Positions 28,279 to 37,273 are shown, counted from the stretch's first letter. The stretch: 64,000 nt of DNA from Shouchella clausii (GCF_001598215.1 NZ_BCXJ01000002.1:434001-498000), one strand, 5' to 3'. Program-made: numbers and translations. Notes: generated by a model not told the origin, from the sequence alone.

Positions 28279-29397
28279 TTACGTATGGATAGAACGGCGA
28301 ATCGCAACGCCGACTTCTTTTGGGGCGTGTGCTTCAATGATGGCACCTTCTGTCTGGATCCGAATCCAACCTAAACCTGAGAAGACAATATCCATCGGCT
28401 CTTTGTCCACTTTAAACGAATGCTTTACGAGCGGTCGGACTTGTTCGCCAGCTTCTAAATAAGGAGGGACGAGCAGCTCGCCTCCATGCTTGCTGTACAA
28501 ATCGTCTGCTTTTTCTAATTTGGTGCGATGAATATGCAAACGATTTGCCGTATAAACAACAAACGAGGAAGGCGCTCCCTTTACAAAATCAAATCGAGCT
28601 AAGCCGCCTAAAAATAGGGTCTGTCCTTCTTTTAATTGATACACAATTGGTTTAATTTCTTTTTTGGGCGTAATTTCCTTTAACCCTTTTACACTAAGCA
28701 AATGGGCATACTGGTGGCGGTTAACCAGTCCAGGTGTATCGACTAACGACTTGCCGTCGCCTAGAGGAATGTCAATCATCGCCAGCGTCGTCCCTGGAAA
28801 GTGAGAAGTGGTGATCATCGCTTCATCCGCTTGTCCATGCATAGCGAGGATTCTGTTGATAAACGATGACTTGCCAACATTTGTACAGCCAACGACATAA
28901 ACATCTCGGCCTCTTCGCATTTCGTCAATGGTTAAGGCGACATCATCGATCCCTTCCCCAGTAACAGTACTCATTAATTTTACTTCAAGTGGCTTTAATC
29001 CTAAATCACGAGCGGACTTTTTAAGCCAGTTTATCAGCTTGTTGCGGTTCGTAGATTTAGGAAGAAGGTCAACTTTATTAGCCACAAGCAATACAGGGTT
29101 TTTTCCGACGAAACGGTGGACCCCTGAAATCCAACTGCCATAGAAATCGACGACATCAACGACTTTAACAATTAGTGCCTTTTTATAGTGAAGGGACTCA
29201 AACATCGCTTGAAAATCCTCGTCGCCAATTGAAACTGACTCAATTTCATTGTAATGTTTGAGCCTGTAACACCGTTTGCAAACCACTACGTCTCGCTTTA
29301 AAGCCGACTCTGGTGCGTAACCAAGCTTTTTCGGATCTTCCGTTTGGATGGAGACACCGCAACCTGAGCAGTGCCATTCTTCCTTCGATTCCGTCAT
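28279..29397 (-). CDS. yqeH: Ribosome biogenesis GTPase YqeH
   Basis: A 372-residue circularly permuted GTPase: G4 (VANKVDLLPKS) comes before G1 (VVGCTNVGKSSFIN) and G3 (DTPGLVNRH). An N-terminal four-cysteine zinc finger (CSGCG at residues 10-14 and CKRC around 41-44) precedes it. It is needed for 30S assembly and influences replication control in B. subtilis. Its ATG overlaps the yqeG stop codon. Confidence 0.96.
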   Translation of the reverse strand: MTESKEEWHCSGCGVSIQTEDPKKLGYAPESALKRDVVVCKRCYRLKHYNEIESVSIGDEDFQAMFESLHYKKALIVKVVDVVDFYGSWISGVHRFVGKNPVLLVANKVDLLPKSTNRNKLINWLKKSARDLGLKPLEVKLMSTVTGEGIDDVALTIDEMRRGRDVYVVGCTNVGKSSFINRILAMHGQADEAMITTSHFPGTTLAMIDIPLGDGKSLVDTPGLVNRHQYAHLLSVKGLKEITPKKEIKPIVYQLKEGQTLFLGGLARFDFVKGAPSSFVVYTANRLHIHRTKLEKADDLYSKHGGELLVPPYLEAGEQVRPLVKHSFKVDKEPMDIVFSGLGWIRIQTEGAIIEAHAPKEVGVAIRRSIHT

Positions 29398-29915
29398 GCC
29401 TCATCCTCCCAATGTATGTACCCTTTTCTTCTCATCCATTTTAATACAATCCGTTCAACCCGTCGATTTACTTTTGTCATCCAGCCATCGGTGCTTGCAA
29501 CAGGCACGACCAAAATCGTATACAGCCCAGCACGGTTACCGCCGAGAACATCTGTGAATATTTGGTCACCAATAACGACCGCTTCATCAGTGCGAACACC
29601 CATTTGTGTGCACGCCTGCTTAAACGCTCTCCTCATAGGCTTTTTAGCGCTATGGATAAAGACCACTTTCTCAGGGTCACAAAAGGTTTTTACACGCTTT
29701 TCATTGTTGTTTGAAACAATCGTTACGTGTAAACCCGTTTTCTCTAGCTCTTTCAACCATTGTTTGACTTCTGGCGTCGCGCCTGGCCGATGCCATTCAA
29801 CTAAAGTATTATCTAAATCGGTAATGACCGCCTTTATTCCACGGTCACGGAGCGCATTCAAATCAATGTCATAAATGCTTTTTACATATTGATTAGGGAG
29901 TAACTCGCTGAACAC
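29394..29915 (-). CDS. yqeG: YqeG family HAD-type phosphatase
   Basis: A 173-residue HAD IIIA-subclass phosphatase with the nucleophile motif AVITDLDNTLVEW (DxDNT), TIVSNNNEKR (motif II) and VVIGDQIFTDVLGGNRAG (motif IV). The family is related to phosphatidylglycerophosphatases, but the substrate here is unknown. It is the first gene of the yqeG-yqeH-aroE-yhbY-nadD-yqeK-rsfS-cvfB-yqeM run. GTG start at 29915 with GAGGTG upstream. Confidence 0.92.
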   Translation of the reverse strand: MFSELLPNQYVKSIYDIDLNALRDRGIKAVITDLDNTLVEWHRPGATPEVKQWLKELEKTGLHVTIVSNNNEKRVKTFCDPEKVVFIHSAKKPMRRAFKQACTQMGVRTDEAVVIGDQIFTDVLGGNRAGLYTILVVPVASTDGWMTKVNRRVERIVLKWMRRKGYIHWEDEA

Positions 29916-30084
29916 ATCAGCACCTCATTTCTAAACATTCCACATTAACTAACCAATCATCAACTATACCGTTCATCCCCCATTTTATCAAACATAATCC
30001 TTTTTTATAAAGATCCTTATTCATGATTCGACAAAAACCATTATGAACGAAAAACTTTTCGACAAATACTCCTATGTTCCTTTC

Positions 30085-30199
30085 TGTGGATAACTTTGTT
30101 CACTTTATAAACACTTGTACATTGGGAGTTTGAGACAAAAACCCACAAAATGCTAACAGGTTATCAACGAGTCCATGTGGATAAACGAACGGTTGTTCT
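30085..30199. promoter_or_regulatory. DnaA boxes (and a weak LexA-like site) upstream of sda
   Basis: TGTGGATAA, the complement of the consensus TTATCCACA, occurs perfectly at 30085-30093 and 30176-30184, and TTATCAACG (one or two mismatches) at 30161-30169. Sda synthesis in B. subtilis is activated by DnaA at such sites. The adjoining CGAACGGTTGTTCT (30186-30199) is a 12/14 match to the Bacillus SOS box and may be chance. The rest of the 29916-30306 interval shows no gene. Confidence 0.8.
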
Positions 30200-30306
30200 A
30201 GTCCCTAATACATGATAGGATTTGATTAATCATATAAGTGATTGCAAGGTCGCGGTCATTTCTATCGACGAGGAGGTGAACCTGCTGACGCTTTAGCGGG
30301 GGGACA

Positions 30307-30447
30307 ATGGAAAATTTATCGGACGAGTTGCTAATTGAAACGTACCATAAAGCCATTGAGCTTGAACTTAACCAAGACTTCATTGATTTGATTCACGATG
30401 AACTCCTTAGGCGTTCATTAACGGACAGGATTAAACTCTCTTCATGA
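30307..30447 (+). CDS. sda: Sporulation checkpoint inhibitor Sda
   Basis: A 46-residue helical hairpin protein, [18 protein letters not shown]..., with the conserved core [17 protein letters not shown] and RRSL. Sda binds histidine kinases (KinA/KinB) and stops phosphorelay signalling when replication is blocked or ongoing. The length is the same as the B. subtilis protein. The ATG is preceded by GGGGGG at only 3 bases; a much better AGGAGGTGA lies 30 bases upstream, which is odd. DnaA boxes upstream support cell-cycle control. Confidence 0.93.
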   Translation: MENLSDELLIETYHKAIELELNQDFIDLIHDELLRRSLTDRIKLSS

Positions 30448-30481
30448 AGATTGATAGAAATAGCCCGCCTTGTGAGCCTTG

Positions 30482-30517
30482 AAGAAAAAGACGACTTTTA
30501 AAAGTCGTCTTTTTCTT
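30482..30517. terminator. Bidirectional terminator after sda
   Basis: AAAAAGACGACTTTT and its perfect complement make a long palindrome (30482-30517) flanked by A- and T-rich sequence. It also contains the last codons of the opposing small frame. Confidence 0.85.
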
Positions 30518-30704
30518 CTGTCTCTTTTGGCAAAAGCTTTATATATTCACGCGGCGCAAATTCAACGGAATCATACTCTTGTATAGTGAATCCTTCCCTC
30601 TTTTCTTTCCACGTTTTATCCATATCATAATCCAACCACCAACTGCCTAAAAAAATGATCGTAAATACGATCCCACATAAGATCCCTTTCGTTTGAGTTC
30701 GAAT
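30498..30704 (-). CDS. Possible small membrane protein, start unclear (may be broken)
   Basis: A minus-strand frame of up to ~68 residues reads like a real protein: a hydrophobic helix (GILCGIVFTIIFLGSWW) then a charged tail rich in Lys/Glu (WKEKREGF, ending ETEEKDDF). No ATG, GTG or TTG lies before the helix in this frame; only an ATT at 30704 follows a GGCGGGG stretch. A frameshift near the 5' end joining it to an ATG at about 30707 is possible. Not recognised. Low confidence. Confidence 0.35.
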   Translation of the reverse strand: MRTQTKGILCGIVFTIIFLGSWWLDYDMDKTWKEKREGFTIQEYDSVEFAPREYIKLLPKETEEKDDF

Positions 30705-30872
30705 GGAACATCCCCGCCTTCTTTTTTACATATAGCGTCGTCTGATCAAGGGGCAGTTTATACATTCAAAAAAAATTTTAGGCGCTCCCCACGCCTTTTA
30801 TCCTATTTAATAGATATGTCCAACATCGTAAATCCTTGACGCTCTAAGGATGCACGGCTTTTTTTTTTGCGT

Positions 30873-30878
30873 TATAAT
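30873..30878 (+). promoter_or_regulatory. -10 box of the mrp operon promoter
   Basis: A perfect TATAAT lies 37 bases before mrpA. No good -35 is found at 16-18 bases (ATGCAC at 17); a T10 tract lies just upstream. The nearest TTGACG (30836-30841) is 31 bases away, too far. Activator or UP-type help is possible. Confidence 0.45.
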
Positions 30879-30914
30879 GGCTGAGATCCATTTTTACTTC
30901 AAAGGAGGCAAGGC

Positions 30915-33326
30915 ATGTCCAGTTTGCATATCGCCATCCTCATTCCATTTATGATGGCTATTCTTATACCACTAATTTACCCGTATACAAAAAAAATCCA
31001 CACTGGTTGGTTTGTTTTATGTGTTCCAACTGCGCTTTTCCTGTACTTTTTAACGTTTTTACCGACGACGATGGAGGGCGGTTACGAATATGTATCCCTT
31101 TCCTGGGTTCCCTCACTCGGCATTAACGTTGATTTGTATGTTGACGGTCTTAGCTTACTATTTGCCTTGTTAATTACAGGAATTGGCGCATTGGTCGTGT
31201 TGTACTCTATTTACTACTTGGACAAAATGTCAGAACGCCTACACCATTTTTACGTTTACTTGCTAATGTTTATGGGAGCCATGGTTGGCGTCGTACTATC
31301 CGATAATTTGATTGTTTTGTATATCTTTTGGGAGCTAACCAGCCTTGCTTCAGCACTGCTTATCAGCTATTGGTTCCATCGGAAAGCTTCTGTATATGGT
31401 GCACAAAAATCAATGCTGATCACGGTGTTCGGTGGCTTTGCGATGCTAGCTGGCTTCTGTATCCTCTACGGGATGACAGGGACTTTCAGTGTCCGCGATA
31501 TTATCGCGCAGACAGAAGGCTTGGCCGGTAGCACACTATTTTTAGCGGCAATGATTTTAGTGCTCCTAGGGGCTTTTACAAAATCAGCTCAATTCCCGTT
31601 CCATATTTGGTTGCCTGATGCAATGGAAGCGCCTACTCCAGTTTCAGCCTATTTGCATTCAGCAACAATGGTTAAAGCAGGCATTTATTTAGTAGCCCGC
31701 TTAACACCCGTGTTCGGCGGCGAAGCTGTATGGTTCTGGACGCTGGTTATTGCCGGCCTTGTTACGCTTACGTATGGATCGATTACAGCTGTACGCCAAA
31801 AAGATTTAAAAGGAATCTTGGCTTACTCAACCATCAGCCAACTAGGGCTGATCATGAGCTTACTCGGAGTCGGTTCTGCTGCTCTTTATGTAGAATCAGG
31901 CGAAGGGGCCCTCTTTTATTCACTTGCTATTACAACTGCCGTCTTCCATTTGTTAAACCACGCGACTTTCAAAGGCAGTTTGTTTATGGCAGTCGGCATT
32001 ATTGACCATGAAACCGGCACTAGGGATATCCGCAAATTAGGCGGATTAATGACGATCATGCCAATCACTTTTGCTATTTCGGCCATAGGGCTGGCTTCCA
32101 TGGCTGGATTGCCGCCATTTAACGGCTTTCTTTCAAAAGAAATGTTTTTTACGAGCTTGCTGCGAGCAGCAGAAGGTGATTTCTTTTCATTAGAAACGGT
32201 AGGCCTTTTGCTTCCGGTTATTGCTTGGGTTGCTAGTGTGTTTACGTTTCTGTACTGTGCGATCACATTCTTCAAGACGTTCTTCGGAAAATTCGAGCAA
32301 AGCCATTACAAAAAGCCCGTTCATGAAGCTCCTTTCGGAATGCTGATTAGCCCAGTGATTCTAGTAGCTTTAGTTGTTACGCTCGGTATATTTCCAAACG
32401 TCGTCGCACAATCGCTTGTTGCCCCCGCTGTCACCAGCATACTCCCTCGTTTTTCTGCGGACGAGCTTGACATCAAGTTTTCGCTATGGCACGGGATCAA
32501 TACGGAATTGCTAATGACATTGGCTATCATTTTATGCGGAAGCGTCCTCTTGATCACGATGAAAAAATGGTCGCAGTTTCATATCTATAAACGTGAAAGA
32601 GACCCACTCAATTGGTTTTACGATCAAGGCTTAGATGGTCTTATTCACTTTTCGCAAACAGTCACAAGAGCACAAATGACAGGGTTGCTAAGGGATTATT
32701 TTGTTTATATGTGTGCGTTTATCCTTTTGCTCCTCGGTTGGACATTTTGGTATGCCGATGCATGGTCTTTTAACATAAGTGCCGTAGCGACGACTCCGTT
32801 TTTTGTCTATATCGTAACAGCAGTGTTTATAGTGACCACTTTGTGCCTGCCGTTTATTCAAAAACGGATGACGTTGATTATCTTTGCAGGAATCATCGGC
32901 TATATTATGGCACTCTATTTTGCAATGTTTCGCGCACCGGACTTAGCGCTTACACAGCTTTTAATTGAAACGGTAACGGTTGTGCTATTAATGCTAGCAT
33001 TCAGGCACTTGCCAGAAATGGCGCCTGAAAAGGCCGCTCCTTCAAAAAAACTGAGCAATATTGTGATCTCAGCTGCTGTAGGAGTCACCATTACCGTTGT
33101 CGGTATTAGCGCTTATTCGCTTGGCACCGATGCAAATTTTTCGTCGATCTCCGACTATTACATCGAAAACGTTTATAAACTTGGAGGCGGAACCAATATG
33201 GTAAACGTCATCCTCGTCGATTTCCGGGGACTTGATACAATGCTTGAAGTCCTTGTGCTTGGCATTGTCTCACTTGCCGTCATCATGTTAATCAAACACC
33301 GCTTTAAAGGAGGGGAAGATGTGTGA
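30915..33326 (+). CDS. mrpA: Na+/H+ antiporter subunit A (MrpA)
   Basis: An 803-residue polytopic membrane subunit of the Mrp (Sha) cation/proton antiporter. The NuoL-like core has conserved acidic and lysine residues in membrane helices (LYIFWELTSLASALLI; TKSAQFPFHIWLPDAMEAPTPVSAYLHSATMVKAG). The C-terminal extension carries the MrpB-like DUF4040 segment (MFRAPDLALTQLLIETVTVVLL), part of the MrpA-specific ion path. In alkaliphiles this complex is required for growth at high pH by importing H+ against Na+ efflux. AAAGGAGG precedes the ATG. First gene of a seven-gene operon. Confidence 0.98.
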   Translation: MSSLHIAILIPFMMAILIPLIYPYTKKIHTGWFVLCVPTALFLYFLTFLPTTMEGGYEYVSLSWVPSLGINVDLYVDGLSLLFALLITGIGALVVLYSIYYLDKMSERLHHFYVYLLMFMGAMVGVVLSDNLIVLYIFWELTSLASALLISYWFHRKASVYGAQKSMLITVFGGFAMLAGFCILYGMTGTFSVRDIIAQTEGLAGSTLFLAAMILVLLGAFTKSAQFPFHIWLPDAMEAPTPVSAYLHSATMVKAGIYLVARLTPVFGGEAVWFWTLVIAGLVTLTYGSITAVRQKDLKGILAYSTISQLGLIMSLLGVGSAALYVESGEGALFYSLAITTAVFHLLNHATFKGSLFMAVGIIDHETGTRDIRKLGGLMTIMPITFAISAIGLASMAGLPPFNGFLSKEMFFTSLLRAAEGDFFSLETVGLLLPVIAWVASVFTFLYCAITFFKTFFGKFEQSHYKKPVHEAPFGMLISPVILVALVVTLGIFPNVVAQSLVAPAVTSILPRFSADELDIKFSLWHGINTELLMTLAIILCGSVLLITMKKWSQFHIYKRERDPLNWFYDQGLDGLIHFSQTVTRAQMTGLLRDYFVYMCAFILLLLGWTFWYADAWSFNISAVATTPFFVYIVTAVFIVTTLCLPFIQKRMTLIIFAGIIGYIMALYFAMFRAPDLALTQLLIETVTVVLLMLAFRHLPEMAPEKAAPSKKLSNIVISAAVGVTITVVGISAYSLGTDANFSSISDYYIENVYKLGGGTNMVNVILVDFRGLDTMLEVLVLGIVSLAVIMLIKHRFKGGEDV

Positions 33327-33757
33327 AGTATTCCAAATCCCATGACGTGCTTCAGCAAACGCTAATTACTGTAGCCGCCTATTTTATTCTCGCCTTTTCC
33401 TTTTACTTGTTTTTTGCCGGACATAACGATCCAGGTGGAGGATTCATTGGCGGATTAATGGCCGCCTGTGCCTTTATCCTTATTTATGTCGTTTTTGACC
33501 GTAAAAAAGCCCAGGAAGCAATCAAGATTTCATTTGTGCCATTTATTGCGATTGGCTTGTTGCTGACAATTGCCGTAGGTTTTATTGGCATCCTTTTTGG
33601 ACGGGCTTATTTGGAACAATTTTTTGATTACTTCCATTTCCCTTTTTTTGGTAAAATCGAATTAACAACAGCGTTGCCTTTCGACTTAGGGATCTTTTTT
33701 GTTGTCGTAGCCATGGCGATGGTTGTAACCTTAACAATTGCGGAGGATAAAGGCTAA
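33323..33757 (+). CDS. mrpB: Na+/H+ antiporter subunit B (MrpB)
   Basis: A 144-residue subunit with four membrane helices; the signature FAGHNDPGGGFIGGLMAACAF matches MrpB. The start (GTG, 33323) overlaps the mrpA stop, so the genes are coupled. It forms part of the MrpABCD module that contacts MrpA. Confidence 0.96.
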   Translation: MKYSKSHDVLQQTLITVAAYFILAFSFYLFFAGHNDPGGGFIGGLMAACAFILIYVVFDRKKAQEAIKISFVPFIAIGLLLTIAVGFIGILFGRAYLEQFFDYFHFPFFGKIELTTALPFDLGIFFVVVAMAMVVTLTIAEDKG

Positions 33758-34095
33758 TGGAAATTTTAATGTTTATCGTCATCGGCGTTCTTTTTTCGAT
33801 TGGCACTTACCTTTTATTAGCACGCAGCTTGCTTCGTGTCATCGTATCGTTAATGATTCTTTCCCACGGCGCCCATTTGCTGCTTTTGACGATGGCTGGT
33901 CTCAATGCTGAAGCTCCACCGCTTGAGCATATGGCAGACGGTGGCTACACAGACCCACTGCCCCAAGCGCTTATTTTGACAGCAATTGTTATTAGCTTTG
34001 GAATCACTGCCTTTTTGGTTGTGCTTGGCTACCGGACGTACAAAGTGCATAACACCGACGACTTAGAGAAATTAAGGGGTTCTGCCGATGAATAA
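33757..34095 (+). CDS. mrpC: Na+/H+ antiporter subunit C (MrpC)
   Basis: A 112-residue NuoK-like subunit with three membrane helices (LMFIVIGVLFSIGTYLLLARS; VIVSLMILSHGAHLLLLTM; QALILTAIVISFGITAFLVVL). The ATG overlaps the mrpB stop codon by one base (TAATG). Confidence 0.96.
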   Translation: MEILMFIVIGVLFSIGTYLLLARSLLRVIVSLMILSHGAHLLLLTMAGLNAEAPPLEHMADGGYTDPLPQALILTAIVISFGITAFLVVLGYRTYKVHNTDDLEKLRGSADE

Positions 34096-35569
34096 TATGC
34101 TTATCATTCCTGTAATCTTACCATTTGCTGTAGGAGCAACATTGATTTTGTTCGCCAAATATCGCAGAACGCAACGCTTCATTAGCTTGTTCGCCTCCAT
34201 TGCGATATTGGCAAGCGCACTGTTTCTCGCATACGACGCTTATGCTAACGGCATTACGACACTCGAGTTCGGAAATTGGAATGCCCCATTTGGCATTGTC
34301 TTCGTAGCTGATTTGTTTTCCACATTTATGGTACTACTCTCAGCTATTATTGGGCTCGTCTGTTTGCTTTTTGCCTTTTGGACCATCCATCCTGAACGGG
34401 AAAAATTTTATTTCTATCCCTTTTACTTCTTTCTATTGACTGGAGTAAACGGCGCTTTTCTTACAGGGGATTTATTTAACTTGTTTGTTTTCTTTGAAGT
34501 GATGCTGTTGTCATCGTATGCATTAATCGTTATTGGAGGAACAGGCTACCAATTGCGAGAATCATTCAAGTATGCAACGATTAACGTATTTGCTTCGATT
34601 CTCTTTTTAGTAGGCGTTGCCTATCTCTACGGGATTACGGGCACGTTAAATATGGCCCACTTAGCGATTCGGATCGGGGAAATGGAGCAAACAGGGGCTT
34701 TGCAAGTGGTAGCGATGATTTTCTTTCTCGTGTTTGCGATGAAAGGGGCGTTATTTCCCCTTTACTTCTGGCTCCCCCGCTCTTACTATGGACCACCAGC
34801 GGCGGTTGCCGCCCTGTTTGGTGGGTTGTTGACGAAGGTTGGCATTTACGCGATCATCCGTACATTTACGCTCATTTTTACAAATGACCCAGGATTTACC
34901 CATACGTTTATTCTATGGATTGCGGGATTCACGATGTTTTTTGGCGTTCTTGGAGCCGTATCGCAATTTGATTTCAAACGGATTCTATCCTACCATATCA
35001 TTAGCCAGGTTGGTTATATGGTAATGGGCCTTGGGCTATATACACGGGCGGCTATTGCTGGGGCAGTCTTTTACATTGCCCACCACATTATTGTAAAAAC
35101 AGCACTTTTTCTGTTTGCTGGTGCAACGGAAAAAGTGACAGGCACAACCGATCTTAAAAAAATGGGCGGTTTGCTGAAAACCCACCCTTGGCTTGCGTGG
35201 CTATTTTTAATCAGCGCATTATCACTTGCTGGGATTCCTCCGCTAAGCGGCTTTTTCAGTAAATTTCCGCTCATCTTGGAAAGCTTAGTAGTCGAAAGTT
35301 ATGGCATCGCATTCGTCGCGTTGCTCGTCGGCTTACTGACGTTGTTTTCAATGATCAAGATTTTTGTATATGCATTCTGGGGAAAGCAAGCACATACGGA
35401 CGAACAGGCGTCTTTTTCCGTAACAAAATTCTTGCTGCCGATCGTTCCCCTTGTGATGTTAACGATTGCCTTAGGCATCGCTGCTGAACCTGTATTCACC
35501 TATTCGCTTGCTGTAGCTGACCAGCTACTCAATCCGGAAATTTATATTCAATCTGTTTTGGGAGAGTGA
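34088..35569 (+). CDS. mrpD: Na+/H+ antiporter subunit D (MrpD)
   Basis: A 493-residue NuoN-like polytopic subunit. The conserved glutamate-bearing helix is NLFVFFEVMLLSSYALIVIG, and the broken-helix region contains FAMKGALFPLYFWLPRSYYGPP. SAL-SLAGIPPLSGFFSKFP matches the proton antiporter-like family end. It overlaps mrpC by 8 bases. With MrpA it forms the ion-translocating core. Confidence 0.97.
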   Translation: MNNMLIIPVILPFAVGATLILFAKYRRTQRFISLFASIAILASALFLAYDAYANGITTLEFGNWNAPFGIVFVADLFSTFMVLLSAIIGLVCLLFAFWTIHPEREKFYFYPFYFFLLTGVNGAFLTGDLFNLFVFFEVMLLSSYALIVIGGTGYQLRESFKYATINVFASILFLVGVAYLYGITGTLNMAHLAIRIGEMEQTGALQVVAMIFFLVFAMKGALFPLYFWLPRSYYGPPAAVAALFGGLLTKVGIYAIIRTFTLIFTNDPGFTHTFILWIAGFTMFFGVLGAVSQFDFKRILSYHIISQVGYMVMGLGLYTRAAIAGAVFYIAHHIIVKTALFLFAGATEKVTGTTDLKKMGGLLKTHPWLAWLFLISALSLAGIPPLSGFFSKFPLILESLVVESYGIAFVALLVGLLTLFSMIKIFVYAFWGKQAHTDEQASFSVTKFLLPIVPLVMLTIALGIAAEPVFTYSLAVADQLLNPEIYIQSVLGE

Positions 35570-35573
35570 GAAA

Positions 35574-36062
35574 ATGGCATTTCAGATAATCATAAATACG
35601 TTAATTGCGTTTTTGTGGATGCTCTTTCAAAACAGCTTTAGCGCCCAGTCTTTCGTCTTTGGTTATATCATAGGAATGCTTGTCGTTCTTTGCTTGATCC
35701 GTTTTAAAGGCCGCTATTTTTATATGCTTCGGGTTTGGTCCTTTTTAAAGCTGATGGTTGTGTTTGCCAAAGAATTGACGATTGCAAACCTCGATGTTGC
35801 TAAAATTGTCATCAGCCCTAAAATGAAAATTGCCCCGGGGATCATTGCCGTGCCAACTGAACTAGAGACAAGAGCGGAAAAAACCTTGTTTGCCGTCATG
35901 ATGACATTGACACCAGGGACGATGTCGATCGAGTTTTCAGAAGACGGCCGCTACATTTTTGTCCATGCCTTACATGCCGAAGACAAAGACAGTATGGTTA
36001 AACAAGCCAAAAATACATTTGAGGCAGGCATTTTGGAGGTGACTCGTCGCTATCATGTTTAA
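35574..36062 (+). CDS. mrpE: Na+/H+ antiporter subunit E (MrpE)
   Basis: A 162-residue subunit with two N-terminal membrane helices (IIINTLIAFLWMLFQNSF; FVFGYIIGMLVVLCLI) and a cytosolic domain (LTPGTMSIEFSEDGRYIFVHAL, the MrpE signature). It starts 4 bases after mrpD with GGGAG upstream. Needed for assembly of the complex. Confidence 0.96.
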   Translation: MAFQIIINTLIAFLWMLFQNSFSAQSFVFGYIIGMLVVLCLIRFKGRYFYMLRVWSFLKLMVVFAKELTIANLDVAKIVISPKMKIAPGIIAVPTELETRAEKTLFAVMMTLTPGTMSIEFSEDGRYIFVHALHAEDKDSMVKQAKNTFEAGILEVTRRYHV

Positions 36063-36330
36063 TCTGTTGCTCTCTATTGCTTTAGTGATATTAAGCCTTG
36101 CGGCGCTCCTTTGTTTTGTCCGTGCCCTTCTTGGACCGACGAATCATGACCGGATCGTGGCGCTTGATACCGTTGGCATCTTATTAATTGGCTTTGTCGG
36201 CATTTTAATGATCCTTCAAGACACGCGCGCCTATACCGAGGTTCTTCTCGTCGTAGGCATCCTCGCTTTTGTTGGCTCTGCCGCCATGGCGAAATTCCTT
36301 GAGAGGGGGAATTTGTTTGACGACGATTGA
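36055..36330 (+). CDS. mrpF: Na+/H+ antiporter subunit F (MrpF)
   Basis: A 91-residue subunit with three membrane helices; the loop FVRALLGPTNHDRIVALDTVG is diagnostic of MrpF. It overlaps mrpE by 8 bases and mrpG by 14. Confidence 0.96.
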   Translation: MFNLLLSIALVILSLAALLCFVRALLGPTNHDRIVALDTVGILLIGFVGILMILQDTRAYTEVLLVVGILAFVGSAAMAKFLERGNLFDDD

Positions 36331-36706
36331 ATGGCTAATCGCGGTTTTGGCTTTACTAGGGTCCATTTTTGGCTTCCTTTCCGCTGTAGGCATTGTCCGA
36401 TTGCCTGATGTGTACTCCCGGCTCCATGCAACCGGAAAAAATTCGACATTTGGCGTTATGATGATCATGGCCGCTGTGTTTCTCTACTTTTTTGTATTAA
36501 AAGGCGAGTTTATTGGTAAGTTGTTGTTAACCATTCTATTTGTATTTATTACGGTGCCGATTGCAGCATTAATGATTTCTCGATCCGCTTACCGTACCGG
36601 CGTTCCGATGGATGCTTCCAGTGTCTGCGACGAAATGAAGCCTTTTTATGACAAAGAAAAGAAAACCTATAAGAACAACAGTAAAAAAACAACGAATCCA
36701 CAATAG
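36317..36706 (+). CDS. mrpG: Na+/H+ antiporter subunit G (MrpG)
   Basis: A 129-residue subunit with three membrane helices and the signature GIVRLPDVYSRLHATGKNSTFG. The best start is TTG at 36317 (peptide begins LTTIEWLIAVLALLG) with AGAGGGGG upstream, inside the mrpF end; a longer frame from 36269 would add 16 residues unlike the family. The C-terminus is Lys/Asn-rich. Last gene of the operon; no strong T-tailed hairpin was found directly after it. Confidence 0.93.
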   Translation: MTTIEWLIAVLALLGSIFGFLSAVGIVRLPDVYSRLHATGKNSTFGVMMIMAAVFLYFFVLKGEFIGKLLLTILFVFITVPIAALMISRSAYRTGVPMDASSVCDEMKPFYDKEKKTYKNNSKKTTNPQ

Positions 36707-36859
36707 GTGTCATGAAAAAACGCTACCAAAATGTTAACTACGGAAAAATACCCCCTAAAAAAAGGACATGTTTGACTACAAGTACAGTGCCGATTTTAGG
36801 GAAAAACGTTACAAAGTCATTAAAAATCAGGTGTTCAGCCTTATTTTGGCCTTTAAGTC

Positions 36860-36888
36860 TTGACACAACAAGGATTCATGAGTAAATT
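36860..36888 (+). promoter_or_regulatory. sigma-A promoter of hbs
   Basis: TTGACA (36860-36865), a 17-base spacer, TAAATT (36883-36888), followed by a ~105-base leader. The preceding part of the 36707-36997 interval shows no gene; a second upstream promoter is possible. Confidence 0.7.
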
Positions 36889-36997
36889 AAGGGCAGGCAT
36901 TGTCGCTATAAGCCGCACACAGCGAATATAGCAATATGTTGGTCTGTAAGAAGAAAAGAATGAAACAACTTTACGATAAGAAAAGGAGTTTTTTAAG

Positions 36998-37273
36998 ATG
37001 AACAAAACAGATTTAATCAATGCAGTATCAGAACAAGCAGAAATCTCTAAAAAAGACGCTTCTAAAGCGGTTGACGCTGTTTTTAATGGCATTACGGAAT
37101 CACTCGTAAAAGGAGCAAAAGTACAACTAGTTGGTTTTGGCAGCTTTGAAGTTCGCGAGCGTTCTGCCCGCAAAGGCCGCAACCCGCAAACTGGCGAAGA
37201 AATTGAAATCCCAGCTACAAAAAATCCTGCATTCAAACCAGGTAAACAGCTAAAAGACGCTGTTAACGAGTAA
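36998..37273 (+). CDS. hbs: DNA-binding protein HU
   Basis: A 91-residue HU/IHF-family protein: [21 protein letters not shown] at the N-terminus, [23 protein letters not shown] in the DNA-binding arm and [16 protein letters not shown] at the end. Essential nucleoid protein in Bacillus. AAAAGGAG lies 9 bases upstream. The gene is not next to spoIVA/folE as it is in B. subtilis, but lies alone between mrp and thiD. Confidence 0.97.
   Translation: MNKTDLINAVSEQAEISKKDASKAVDAVFNGITESLVKGAKVQLVGFGSFEVRERSARKGRNPQTGEEIEIPATKNPAFKPGKQLKDAVNE

Noticed and set aside
30836-30878. TTGACG...TATAAT as a promoter pair for mrpA
   Set aside because: The spacing is 31 bases, far beyond a usable sigma-A spacer; only the -10 is kept.
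36269-36316. Upstream extension of MrpG
   Set aside because: These 16 codons lie in the mrpF coding region and are unlike MrpG N-termini; a TTG with AGGGGG upstream fits better.
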